Positions 10,297 to 18,945 of a DNA stretch of 64,000 bases are shown here, in pieces. Every line of letters starts with the position of its first letter. Position 1 is the stretch's first letter. The translations under genes were made by a program, and so were the position numbers. This stretch comes from Lineus longissimus. Lineage: Eukaryota; Nemertea; Pilidiophora; Heteronemertea; Lineidae. The stretch lies in the NCBI RefSeq assembly GCF_910592395.1, contig NC_088323.1, forward strand, positions 8,802,001 to 8,866,000, in the 5' to 3' direction. The notes below the pieces were generated by a model. The model ran no database searches. It was given only the letters and a program-made list of their open reading frames with translations, and was not told the DNA's origin.

Positions 10297-13200
10297 ATGG
10301 CATCTCCTGGAAAAGGTGAGTAATTACTAATTGTCACGAAAAAAACCACAAGGCAGTGCCAGTACTCCAGCCAGAGCACTTCTGCTGACATTACTACACT
10401 GCACTCATCCATGGGTATTGGTAAACAGAGAACTCAACAAATGAAGAACTAGAGAACTCAAATGATCGATTAGTTTTGCCTATAGTTCCACTATCGGCTG
10501 TAAGGCGACGCTGTACTTAAGAACAACTTGTACATTTTTAACTTGTTGTCCTTTCCTTTTGTAGTCCATGCAATGATGCAGAGTCCCTTCACCATCATGA
10601 TTGGTGTGTAAGGAGATGTAGTCCCAGTGAAGCAGAGTCCCTTCACTTTCATGATTGGTGTGCAAGGAGATGTATTCCCAGTGAAGCAGAGTCCCTTCAC
10701 TATCATGATTGGTGTGCAAGGAGATGTACTCCCAGTGAAGCAGAGTCCCTTCACTATCATGATCGGTGTGTAAGGAGATGTAGTCCCACTGAAGCAGAGT
10801 CCCTTCACTATCATGATCGGTGTGTAAGGAGATGTAGTCCCAGTGAAGCAGAGTCCCTTCACTATCATGATTGGTGTGCAGGCTAAATAGCATTGTAGTT
10901 TCAAAATAGTAGAATAAATATTGTAACTTCAGTAAAATTATTTATTTGGAAGTAAAGGTATGAATATAGAAAAATACAAAATATCAGTATGCACCATTTC
11001 TATCAAATTCACATACATGTAATAACAAAACGTTAATTACAGTGTCAGATCAAAGTCATTGAGCAATCATATTTATTCAAACAGAACAAAACTTTATGAT
11101 TAAATGTTACCCGGTATAAAAATTAACAACAGCTGAAAATATGCAACACTGTCTTTTGACTTCGATGATTAATCTTGTCCAGCAAGTAATTGACAAATTT
11201 AGATTTATGTACAGTGATTAAAATCATTGGGCAATCATATTCGGAACCAACATTACAAATTACTAGTACATGTACATGTATTAGTATGCACCATTTTCAG
11301 ATGGTCCCAAACTAGTTAACTACAAACATGACAAACGGCCCAAGGGCGTGGCGCTCAGCTGAGCTCAAAATGTACCAGAACATGTATAAACAACATAAAG
11401 GTAGCTAATTTACATGTTGAAATAGGCCCTGATGTAGGTCCAGTGAACAGGTGTGAGTTGAAGTTCTGTATTCCACTTTGACCGTGGTAAATCAGGCAAA
11501 ACTAATCGATCATTTGAGTTCTCTAGTTCTTCATTTGTTGAGTTCTCTGTTTACCAATACCCCTCATCCATGTCATATGTTCAGAAATATAAACTGTGAT
11601 GAAGTGCTGCTAAATTATAAATGGGAATTTCACATAGTAGTTTCTCGTCCCTAATTTGGGATGTAATGCTCTGTTCCAATAGGTTTGAGCTTGGTTAGGG
11701 ACATGGGAACAGGGTATAGGCCCTATTCTATTGCAGCAGGGGAATGGCTGATAGAATCATTATTTTGTATTCTTAATTTCATTTTCTTCATACATGTCAT
11801 ATTGCACGTCTTGAAGAAAGTTCTGTTTTAGTTCTTGCAGATCACTGGAACATAATCCATGAAAAGATCTTCCCTTCTCAATAGTAGGCATTTGTCCTAT
11901 CACGCATGGATTCTAATGGAATAATGCATTGTGAATTTTGATATCTCGAAATCTGCTTGGCCAATTTTCATCAACAGTGTGGCTATGGAGTAGTCGAGCA
12001 TGTGGCCAGATGATATATCTCCATCTCATGACTCATCAAGTCTCATTTCACTTCAATACATTCCCAGCACTCTTTCATTTTAATGTTTTCAGATGTTCTT
12101 CATGATCTAGAGATAGAAGAATTGAGTGGGTCTGTGAAGTTGGCTCTCAGTTCCCAGTTCCCAGTTCCCAGTTCGTTATACGTACCCATTTTGAAACATG
12201 GTGTGTTTGGGTACGAAATGGGCTAAGCATTTCCCAGTTCCCAATTCAAATTTCTTTCAAATATTAACCCTCCACAGTCCGATAACTCAACTTGGTGGTT
12301 TTAACCCTTTCCTACCAAGCTCTCGATTCAACTATCAGTGACTTTAACCCTTTCTGACCCATTTCCCGGTTCAAAATACCAGCTCCTTATTCATTTTAAG
12401 TCGTTTTAACCCTTTATAACTCCATTTCCCGATTCATTTACAGTCACTTTAACCCGTTCTGACTCCATTTCAATCATTTGCAAGTCACTTTAACCCTTTC
12501 TGACTCCATTTCCAAGTTCAAAATGCCAGCTCCTTATTCGTCTTAACTCATTTTAACCCTCTATAAGTCCATTTCCCTATTCAAATGCTGGCTCCCGATT
12601 CAGCTACAAGTCACGTTAACCCTTTCTGACTCCATTTCATTCACTAGCATATACCCATGGAGCGGGCAAAGTTGAAATGTAATATACATCAGTTAAATGG
12701 GCACGATGATTGAACTACATTAAATTTCTAACGTTACTGAAGTTTTATCAAAGGTTAAACACGAAATGAACTGCATTTAGGGACTTATTGCTGCTATCTA
12801 CATGCAACCCCCAATAGATTGATTGGAGTACGCTATTTTGCACAATGCATTGAGACCAGTGACAGCAGGTCCTGTTCCAAATAAGGGCCTCACATATTAG
12901 GCATATCACCTACCCACTCCCGTACCCAATACCACTGTCGGACCAAAGCCAGGCGCATGGAGAGATGCAGAACGCAATTCAAACTGACAACATCAATCAG
13001 TAAAGAATAAATCAAAGAGCAAGCGCTGGCCACTGTACATATTTTGTCCATCCTGGCATAACTGTTTATTGATACCCTGACTGCATGTTCCGGTAGGCCA
13101 CCCTGCAGAATTTGCCTTATCACTCCGGTCAGTGTTTCTCGAATAGAACTAAAATAGAATAGGCTGATCATTAATCTCCCTGCTAATACCCTGCACCATG

Positions 13201-16200
13201 GACCAGGTTGTATAGCACTACATACGTGCTGGAAGCTAATATTGATGTGGCAGAGAGAATATGCGTGAAGTTTGTGTATGCTTTTGAGAATGAGCGGAGC
13301 TCTCCAGTCGACGTGCTCTCTGAAAAGTTGTTATTTATTCCAAAACCACCAAGATATTCGACGTATGACACCCTCAGTGACACTCTTACTTATGATCCAC
13401 ACCTACGAAGCCAAACGTTGCAAGAATTCGACGCATTTCCGAGGCCCAATTTTGAAACAAAAATCGCCTCCTATTTAGCGGCCACAACGCGCATTATAGT
13501 ATAGATTTGCAAGTCACTTTAACCCTTTCTGACTCCATTTCCCAGTTCAAAATGCCAGCTCCTTATTCGTCTTAACTCATTTTAACCCTCTATAAGTCCA
13601 TTTCCCTATTCAAATGCTGGCTCCCGATTCAGCTGCAAGTCACGTTAACCCTTTCTGACTCCATTTCATTCATTTGCAAGTCACTTTAACCCTTTCTGAC
13701 TCCATTTCATTCATTTGCAAATCACTTTAACCCTTTCTGACTCCATTTCCCAGTTCAAAATGTCAGTTCCTTATTCGTCATTTTACCCCTCCATAAGTAT
13801 TAAATGCTATCCCAATAAACAGCCCAGTTCCTCACCCCAGACAGCTTTCGGAACGTGCGAAGATTACATAATAGGTCTGAATTCACCCATATATGCCCTC
13901 AGTTTTGCTGTAGTAATTAGGATTATATGTATTGATTAGAATCAACTTGGCGTGAACCAAGTTTTGTGTATTTTATTTCGGCTGCCATCTTGAATAGTAG
14001 GCCTGGGCCAGCATTGCAAAGTTAGCTAAAGGATGACTTTGATGGCATTTTTCTGTGCAAACGTTGATGATTGTTTTCAACACTTTCTAAGCCCATTTCC
14101 CAGTTCAAAATGACAGTTCCTTATTCGTCTTAACTCATTTTAACCCTCTATAACTCCATTTCCCTATTCAAATGCTGGCTCCCGATTCAGCTACAAGTCT
14201 CTTTAACCCTTTCTGACTCCATTTCATTCATTTGCAAGTCACTTTAACCCTTTCTGACTCCATTTCCCAGTTCAAAATGCCAGTTCCTTATTCGTCTTAA
14301 CTCATTTTAACCCTCTATAACTCCATTTCCCTATTCAAATGATGGCTCCCGATTCAGCTACAAGTCACTTTAACCCTTTCTGACTCCATTTCATTCATTT
14401 GCAAGTCTCTTTAACCCTTTCTGACTTGATCGTAGATCGAGGAAGGGCGAAGGGCAACTAGCCTAATCTGCTGCTGACATCCCCTTAATCTTCCATTGCG
14501 TAATAAAATTCCTAGGCCAAGGTATGCATGGTCTGTGTGTTAACAGAACAGGATAAAGATAAAACAGCATGCTTCATGCTATACTGGACATCACATGATA
14601 GGCGGTATATCCACACCTGATGCATTGCAATTTTTTTAGCTTAAGTTGAAATTGGACGGATAGCTAGCTCTGACCTGGCTACAGGGAGTCTATGTCAGTA
14701 AGTAGGCCACGCAATAGCATACATTATATAGGCCGTAGGCATGTGTACTATTTTCAAGTTAGGTCAAGATAGAGGCAAGGCTGTAATATTGGTCAATTTT
14801 TACCGGCATCATCGATTCCTCTTCAACGATTGTTTACCAATTTTGGAGAAATTCCAAAACGCGGCCCATGAGTTAAGACGAATAAGGAACTGGCATTTTG
14901 AACCGGGAAATGGGCTTAGAAAGTGTTAAAGTGACTTGTAGCTAAATCGGGAGACAGAATTTGAATCGGGAAATAGAGTTATAAAGGGTTAAAAGGAGTT
15001 AAGGCGAATAAGGAACTGGCATTTTGAACTGGGAAATGGAGTCAGAATGGCTAAAAGTGACTTGTAGCTGAATTGGGAGCCAGTATTTGAATAGGGAAAT
15101 GGACTTATAGAGGGTTAAAATGAGTTAAGACGAATAAGGAGCTGGCATTTTGAACCGGGAAATGGAGTCAAAAAGGGTTAAAGTGACTTGCAAATCAAGG
15201 ACGATACCGCGGTGACGTCACGGTTTTTCCAAGATGGCACTGCATATTGTAAACAAACTCGATCCATGGCATTTTGAACTGGGAAATGGAGTCAGAGAGG
15301 GTTAAAGTGACTTGCAAATGAATGAAATGGAGTCAGAAAGGGTTAACGTGACTTGCAGCTGAATCGGGAGCCAGCATTTCAATAGGGAAATGGACTTATA
15401 GAGGGTTGAAATGAGTTAAGACGAATAAGGAACTGGGCATTTTGAACTGGGAAATGGAGTCAGAAAGGGTTAAAGTGACTTGTAGCTGAATCGGGAGCCA
15501 GTATTTGAATAGGGAAATGGATTTATATAGGGTTAAAATGAGTTAAAACGAATTAGGAGCTGGCATTTTGAACCGGGAAATGGAGTCAGAAAGGGTTAAA
15601 GTGACTTGTAGCTGAATTGGGAACCAGTATTTGAATCGGGAAATGGACTTATAGAGGGTTAAAATGAGTTAAGATGAATAAGGAACTGGCATTTTGAACT
15701 GGGAAATGGAGTCAGAAAGGGTTAAAGTGACTTGCAAATGAATGAAATGGAGTCAGAAAGGGTTAACGTGACTTGTAGCTGAATCGGGAGCCAGCATTTG
15801 AATCGGGAAATGGACTTATAGAGGGTTAAAATGAGTTAAGACGAATAAGGAACTGGCATTTTGAACTGGGAAATGGAGTCAGAAAGGGTTGAGTTATCGA
15901 ATTTTGGAGTGTTAATATTTGAAAGAAATTTGAATTGGGAACTGGGAAATGCTTAGCCCATTTCCTAGTTCCTTATTCGTACCCATGTTTGGGTACGAAT
16001 AAGGAACTGCGAACTGGGAACTGGGAACTGGGAACTGGGAGCCAACTTCACAGACCCGAATTGAGTGGATCTACTAGCATGTCCTCCAGTGCAAACGACA
16101 CGCCAACTAAAAAAGGTCAGTACTACTACTTTTTAATCCGATTTTGTGTGTCCTGTATGTATTTTCCTTTTCAGCCCTCAGCACGACTTGGCTCGTCACC

Positions 16201-17850
16201 TGTACCATCTGTCTGTCAATCAATTGTTTTTGGTTTCCAGATGTTTTGAAGAGAAGAAGTGGAGTTGCTACAAAGTTTTCATGGGCAGCGCATTGACCAT
16301 CAGTATTCCTTTCAATATTGGGTGTACTGCAATTCACGTCTTGGCCAATAGGGGGCCAAAGATTAGAAATAACAAGCCCTTCGGCTTTGGAGGTCTGAAA
16401 TCTTTGGATAGGTTGGCAAATGTCCGGCTGGGCAAAATTCAGTGGCAAATGTTCGGTTGGCATGTGCAGGTTGCAAAAGTGTGATACTCAATTGAAGGGA
16501 AATAACGTCTACTCCTAAAATCGCTCAGTTAAACAGTATATAGGCCTACTTGTGATGTTTTCGTACGTTTTCAGATGTTCTTCATGATCAAGAAATGTCT
16601 GGTGCAACCAACACACCAACTGGAAAAGGTGAGTAATGCTTTTCAAGATTTTACTGTTTATCCCATCAATTTCAGTTTCAGCTTTCGACAACACTTGGCT
16701 CATCACCTGTACCATCTGTTTGTCTGTCAATTGTTTTTGGCTTCCAGGCATTTCGAAGAGAAGGGTGGAATCAATTCAAATGTTCATGTACGCATAATTG
16801 ACCATCAGTAGACATAGATTCCTTTCGATAATGGATGTACTGCGATTTATGCCTTGGCCAGAAGGGGGGGGGGGGGGGGGGCAACGATCAAAAATAAAAA
16901 CAAAAGTAAAGTACAGATACATGTACTAGTACATAGTCTGCAGTCCTCAGTAACTTAATACTTTACTCTCAGTCTATTCCTGAAATATTTCAGTAATTCT
17001 CAGGGGTGCTCATTTACTGCTCCACCTGGGCACTTTCCAACTGGTACCTATTTATACCCTGGCTTGAGTGAGGCAAGAAACAAGGGTGGATGGAGTTTTC
17101 TCTGAAAACAGGGGGCGCCCTAGGTTCTTTCCATCAATTTCCTCGTGAATTACAATGATTTATAATGGTCAAAATCAAAGAATGTGTCAAAATAAGAGGG
17201 GGCGCAGGACTAGGGCTCCCCCCTCTGTATCCACCGCTGAGCAAGGCAAAGACACCTGCCCAAAGATCGAACCTGGAACATCCGAGTCCGACCACTAGCC
17301 AGACTGAGACACCCTCATCACTACACCATGCATGCCGAGTCCTGAACTTGCAATTTCTTGCTCAATGATACTAGTCCGAAAATTTGAAGAAAAATGATTT
17401 CTTATTTCAGGGATCTCAGAATTGGTCAATATTACTCAACAGAATCCAGGACCAATAAGAGTAAAGATACTATCCCCAACTAAGGCTGCCCAGACGACGA
17501 AAGGCTCACCATACTATAGGGCGGTAGTCAAAGACCCGACTGCAACAAGAAGAGTTATATCCTGGGGTGCTGCGTCCAAAGACATCGAAAGACAAATGAA
17601 GGAAAATGGTGATTATGTCATAAAGAATTACACGGCACAAGTGCCCTCAAAGAAAATGTACAATTCTGATCCAGTTGAACTCCTTCTGAATGCTGACACA
17701 GTTATTGAGTCAAGTGTTGAATCTGTTGATTTACTATTGCAAGCAATGATTATTGATGATGATGATTCATGTTTTTATTGTGCTTTCTGTACATGTACAG
17801 TACTGTACAAATGTTTTTGGACAATAACATTTTTCCTTTACTGTTCTTAG
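10297..17850 (+). CDS. Multi-exon gene, unknown function, phase-1 exons
   Basis: Modelled from splice signals. A TATA box at 10039 is followed by a probable 5' UTR exon ending at 10138 (donor GTAAAA) and an acceptor TTTTGCAG before 10264. The coding exons are 10297-10315 (MASPGK), 12093-12127 plus 16067-16115 (split by a transposon), 16575-16628 and 17411-17850. All internal junctions are phase 1. Two small exons are paralogous (DVLHDLEIEELSGS and DVLHDQEMSGATN). Their flanking introns are also duplicated. The product would be 170 residues if the split exon is skipped, or 198 with the uninterrupted exon. The last exon carries the only globular-looking region, with a possible OB-like fold (inference). 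The N-terminal part is Ser/Thr/Lys-rich linker. No function can be named. Exon structure has no transcript support here. Confidence 0.6.
10413..11562. mobile_element. 1.15-kb inverted-repeat element with 9-bp TSD and minisatellite
   Basis: The ends GGGTATTGGTAAACAGAG and its complement open inverted repeats of about 65 bp that share AACTCAACAAATGAAG and AATGATCGATTAGTTTTGCC. CTCATCCAT occurs directly at 10404-10412 and 11563-11571, a perfect 9-bp target duplication. Next to the left end lies the 54-bp minisatellite listed below. The rest is AT-rich and non-coding. It sits in an intron of the host gene. Nine-bp duplications are typical of MULE/MuDR-type elements, but no transposase is present to confirm this. 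Confidence 0.88.
10570..10885. repeat. 54-bp minisatellite, about six copies
   Basis: Unit landmarks are AGCAGAGTCCCTTCACTATC and GGAGATGTAGTCCCAGTG. Copies start every 54 bp (for example 10631, 10685, 10739, 10793, 10847). Because 54 is a multiple of three, several frames stay open across it and imitate repeat proteins with an 18-residue period. These are not considered genes. Confidence 0.9.
11572..12092 (+). other. Remainder of intron before the split exon
   Basis: Intron sequence between the 1.15-kb element and the acceptor TTTAATGTTTTCAG at 12079-12092. Nothing else was recognised. Confidence 0.45.
12240..14430. repeat. Left arm of dispersed ~126-bp units
   Basis: Units contain CACTTTAACCCTTTCTGACT, CCATTTCCCAGTTCAAAATG, CTTATTCGTCTTAACTC and CTATTCAAATGCTGGCTCCC. 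Copies occur at about 12300-12640, 13510-13790 and 14095-14425. The intervening stretch 12650-13500 is single-copy within the window and holds a 98-codon + frame at 13208-13504 with no recognisable domain. Confidence 0.85.
14870..15900. repeat. Right arm: seven to eight inverted ~126-bp units
   Basis: The right arm carries the left-arm unit in opposite orientation, nearly contiguous. AACTGGCATTTTGAAC-like words recur about every 126 bp from 14888 to about 15870. At 15195-15265 one unit is interrupted by sequence reading CAAGGACGATACCGCGGTGA, a solo end of the repeat family found at 56104-57047. Confidence 0.85.
16575..16628 (+). CDS. Intact paralogue of the split exon
   Basis: A 54-base exon between CGTTTTCAG and GTGAGT encodes DVLHDQEMSGATNTPTGK in the shared phase. 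It is the undisturbed copy against which the insertion in the preceding exon can be judged. It probably belongs to the gene at 10297-17850. No domain is recognised. Confidence 0.55.
16864..16881 (+). repeat. 18-base G homopolymer
   Basis: Eighteen consecutive G follow TTGGCCAGAA. The paralogous position in the upstream copy (about 16350) has only five G, so the tract expanded after the duplication, or its length is a sequencing artefact. Confidence 0.9.
17200..17340 (-). mobile_element. Possible tRNA-derived SINE fragment
   Basis: The - strand has TGGTGTAGTGATGA (A-box-like) at about 17316-17329 and GGTTCGATC (B-box-like) at about 17265-17273, spaced as in tRNA-derived promoters. A run reading GTGTCTCAGTC lies between. 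No cloverleaf was derived and no tail or target duplication was fixed, so this is tentative. It lies in the last intron of the host gene. Confidence 0.4.
17411..17850 (+). CDS. Last coding exon, possible OB-fold-like domain
   Basis: The exon starts after TTATTTCAG in phase 1 and runs open for 145 residues to a stop at 17848-17850. The core reads RVKILSPTKAAQTTKGSPYY, then RAVVKDPTATRRVISWG. This is an alternation of short strands with a Gly/Lys-rich turn like that of small nucleic-acid-binding OB-type domains seen in uncharacterised invertebrate proteins. That comparison is from general pattern knowledge, not a search. After about residue 105 the frame becomes acidic and then Cys/Phe-rich with microsatellite-like GAT repeats, so the true C-terminus may be earlier through another splice. 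A poly(A) signal follows closely. Confidence 0.6.
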
Positions 17851-17867
17851 TACCCATTCCTTTCCCA

Positions 17868-17873
17868 AATAAA
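17868..17873 (+). promoter_or_regulatory. Poly(A) signal AATAAA
   Basis: AATAAA stands 18 bases after the stop of the 17411-17850 exon, a plausible 3' end for that gene. Confidence 0.5.
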
Positions 17874-17879
17874 GAAGCC

Positions 17880-18945
17880 AATGTCTACTGGGTTATTACT
17901 CTTTTCTGGGGAAAAACATCCCATAATTATGCTTTACCCAAAGTTGGGTGACAGGGAAGTCATTTCCCGGGAAATTATGAAGGTGTCAATTTTAAGCAAA
18001 TTTCTCTCTTATGCATTGTCCATTAGAAACTGGCCCGTTTATGGCCCTTTTTCATCTTTCAGGGTGCCTCAGTACCAGAAAAGTGCATGAAATGCAGCCA
18101 AACTTTGAGTTAAGAAGCATTCTGGGATGCTTTCCCTCAGAAAAGAGTAATAACCCAGTAGAAATAGGTTCCATTATTTGGGGAAGGAAAGGGTTAAGAA
18201 AAGAGAAGGAAAAACATTACTGCCCCAAAACTATTGGACATTACTAAATCTGTAACTCAATCAAAGTGATATTATTTTATTTTGTGTTACGTAATCTGTC
18301 AACATACAACGTATGTATGTTTACTACATTGTAATTTTATACATGTACAAATCATTATTTTTAAAACAAAGTATTTTGATTAACATTACTTTTTACCTCA
18401 GAACAAAGTATATTTTGATACGCATATTATAATTGTATGTCTTGTGACAATCATTCGTTTGTGTATTCTTAAATGTCTTAGAATCGGAAATCTGCCAAAT
18501 TTTGTAAACTATGTGATTGTGTTCACTTCAGCATTTTCAGTTTATCATACCGTTTGTGTCTACCTCAGAGTCAGAACAAAGTATATTTTGATACGCATAT
18601 TATAATTGTATGTCTTGTGACAATCATTCGTTTGTGTATTCTTACATGTCTTCGTATCGGAAATCTACCAAATTTTGTAAACTATGTGATTGACATGTCC
18701 ATGTCCATATGCAACCGAACAACTAAAAGCTACGTTGTTGCGCAAGGGATATCATTTTTGGCCTAAGCAACGTCAACGGATAACATTGTCCTTATTTCAT
18801 TACCCATATAGCACCAGATGTGCATTTAAATCAATGAAGCTGATCAAAGACCATTCTTTGATGATGAATAAAACACGAACACTAACTTTTATTCGACTCC
18901 CTGATGAAGGTTAAGGTGTCACTTCCAGTCATGAGAGTTGACGTA
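17880..18945. other. Intergenic; no gene recognised
   Basis: Lies between the convergent 3' ends of the + strand gene and the - strand receptor. It contains a tandem duplication listed separately. Several short + frames are not supported. Confidence 0.5.
18402..18690. repeat. Tandem duplication, 173-bp offset
   Basis: GAACAAAGTATATTTTGATA plus about 90 further bases occurs from 18401 and again from 18574 with few differences (for example CTTAAATGTCTTAGAATCGG versus CTTACATGTCTTCGTATCGG). Confidence 0.85.

Larger units (their letters stand above)
12128..16057. mobile_element. 3.93-kb giant foldback element with 9-bp TSD
   Basis: The ends are inverted repeats starting GGGTCTGTGAAGTTGGCTC and continuing with CAGTTCCCAGTTCC runs. 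GAATTGAGT at 12119-12127 and 16058-16066 is a perfect 9-bp target duplication. Inside, the left arm (about 12240-14430) carries copies of a roughly 126-bp unit in one orientation. The right arm (about 14870-15900) carries the same unit inverted. The interior includes three non-repeat islands (about 12650-13500, 13790-14090, 14430-14870) without a recognisable transposase. The TIR opening GGG and the 9-bp duplication match the element at 10413-11562, so one transposase source may have moved both (inference). Confidence 0.9.
12093..16115 (+). other. Coding exon split by a transposon
   Basis: The left part 12093-12127 follows an AG acceptor and the right part 16067-16115 precedes a GTCAGT donor. 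Joined across one copy of the 9-bp duplication they give 84 bases in one open frame (DVLHDLEIEELSGSTSMSSS followed by ANDTPTKK), phase 1 at both ends. The paralogous intact exon at 16575-16628 has the same acceptor context and start (DVLHD). Reading into the element meets a stop at about 12223. Skipping this exon keeps frame. Alternatively, splicing between a GT at 12130 and an AG at 16052-16053 keeps frame and adds five codons. Confidence 0.65.
16070..16900 (+). repeat. Segmental duplication of an exon and its following intron
   Basis: About 16085-16380 and about 16595-16900 are diverged copies, offset by about 515 bp. Shared landmarks are the exon end ACRCCAACT..AAAAGG, the stretch CACCTGTACCATCTGT, GTTTTTGG.TTCCAG and TTGACCATCAGTA. 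In the LGSSPVPSVC frame most differences fall at third positions, so this part could be an additional unrecognised exon. A stop soon after TTCCAG argues against simple read-through. Confidence 0.65.

Noticed and set aside
10480-10904. Overlapping 137-codon repeat-protein frames on the - strand
   Set aside because: They lie on a 54-bp minisatellite. A period divisible by three keeps several frames open at once, and two different frames are equally open.
13208-13504. 98-codon + frame inside the giant foldback as its transposase
   Set aside because: There is no acidic triad, zinc finger or similarity to a known transposase, and it is too short. An overlapping frame at 13272 is equally open.
12240-15900. 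Interpretation as a centromeric or subtelomeric satellite
   Set aside because: The units are in two opposed arms within one element bounded by perfect 9-bp duplications and terminal inverted repeats, so they are part of a transposon.
17200-17340. Functional tRNA gene
   Set aside because: A-box-like and B-box-like words are present but no complete cloverleaf or acceptor stem could be formed. A SINE fragment is the better explanation.
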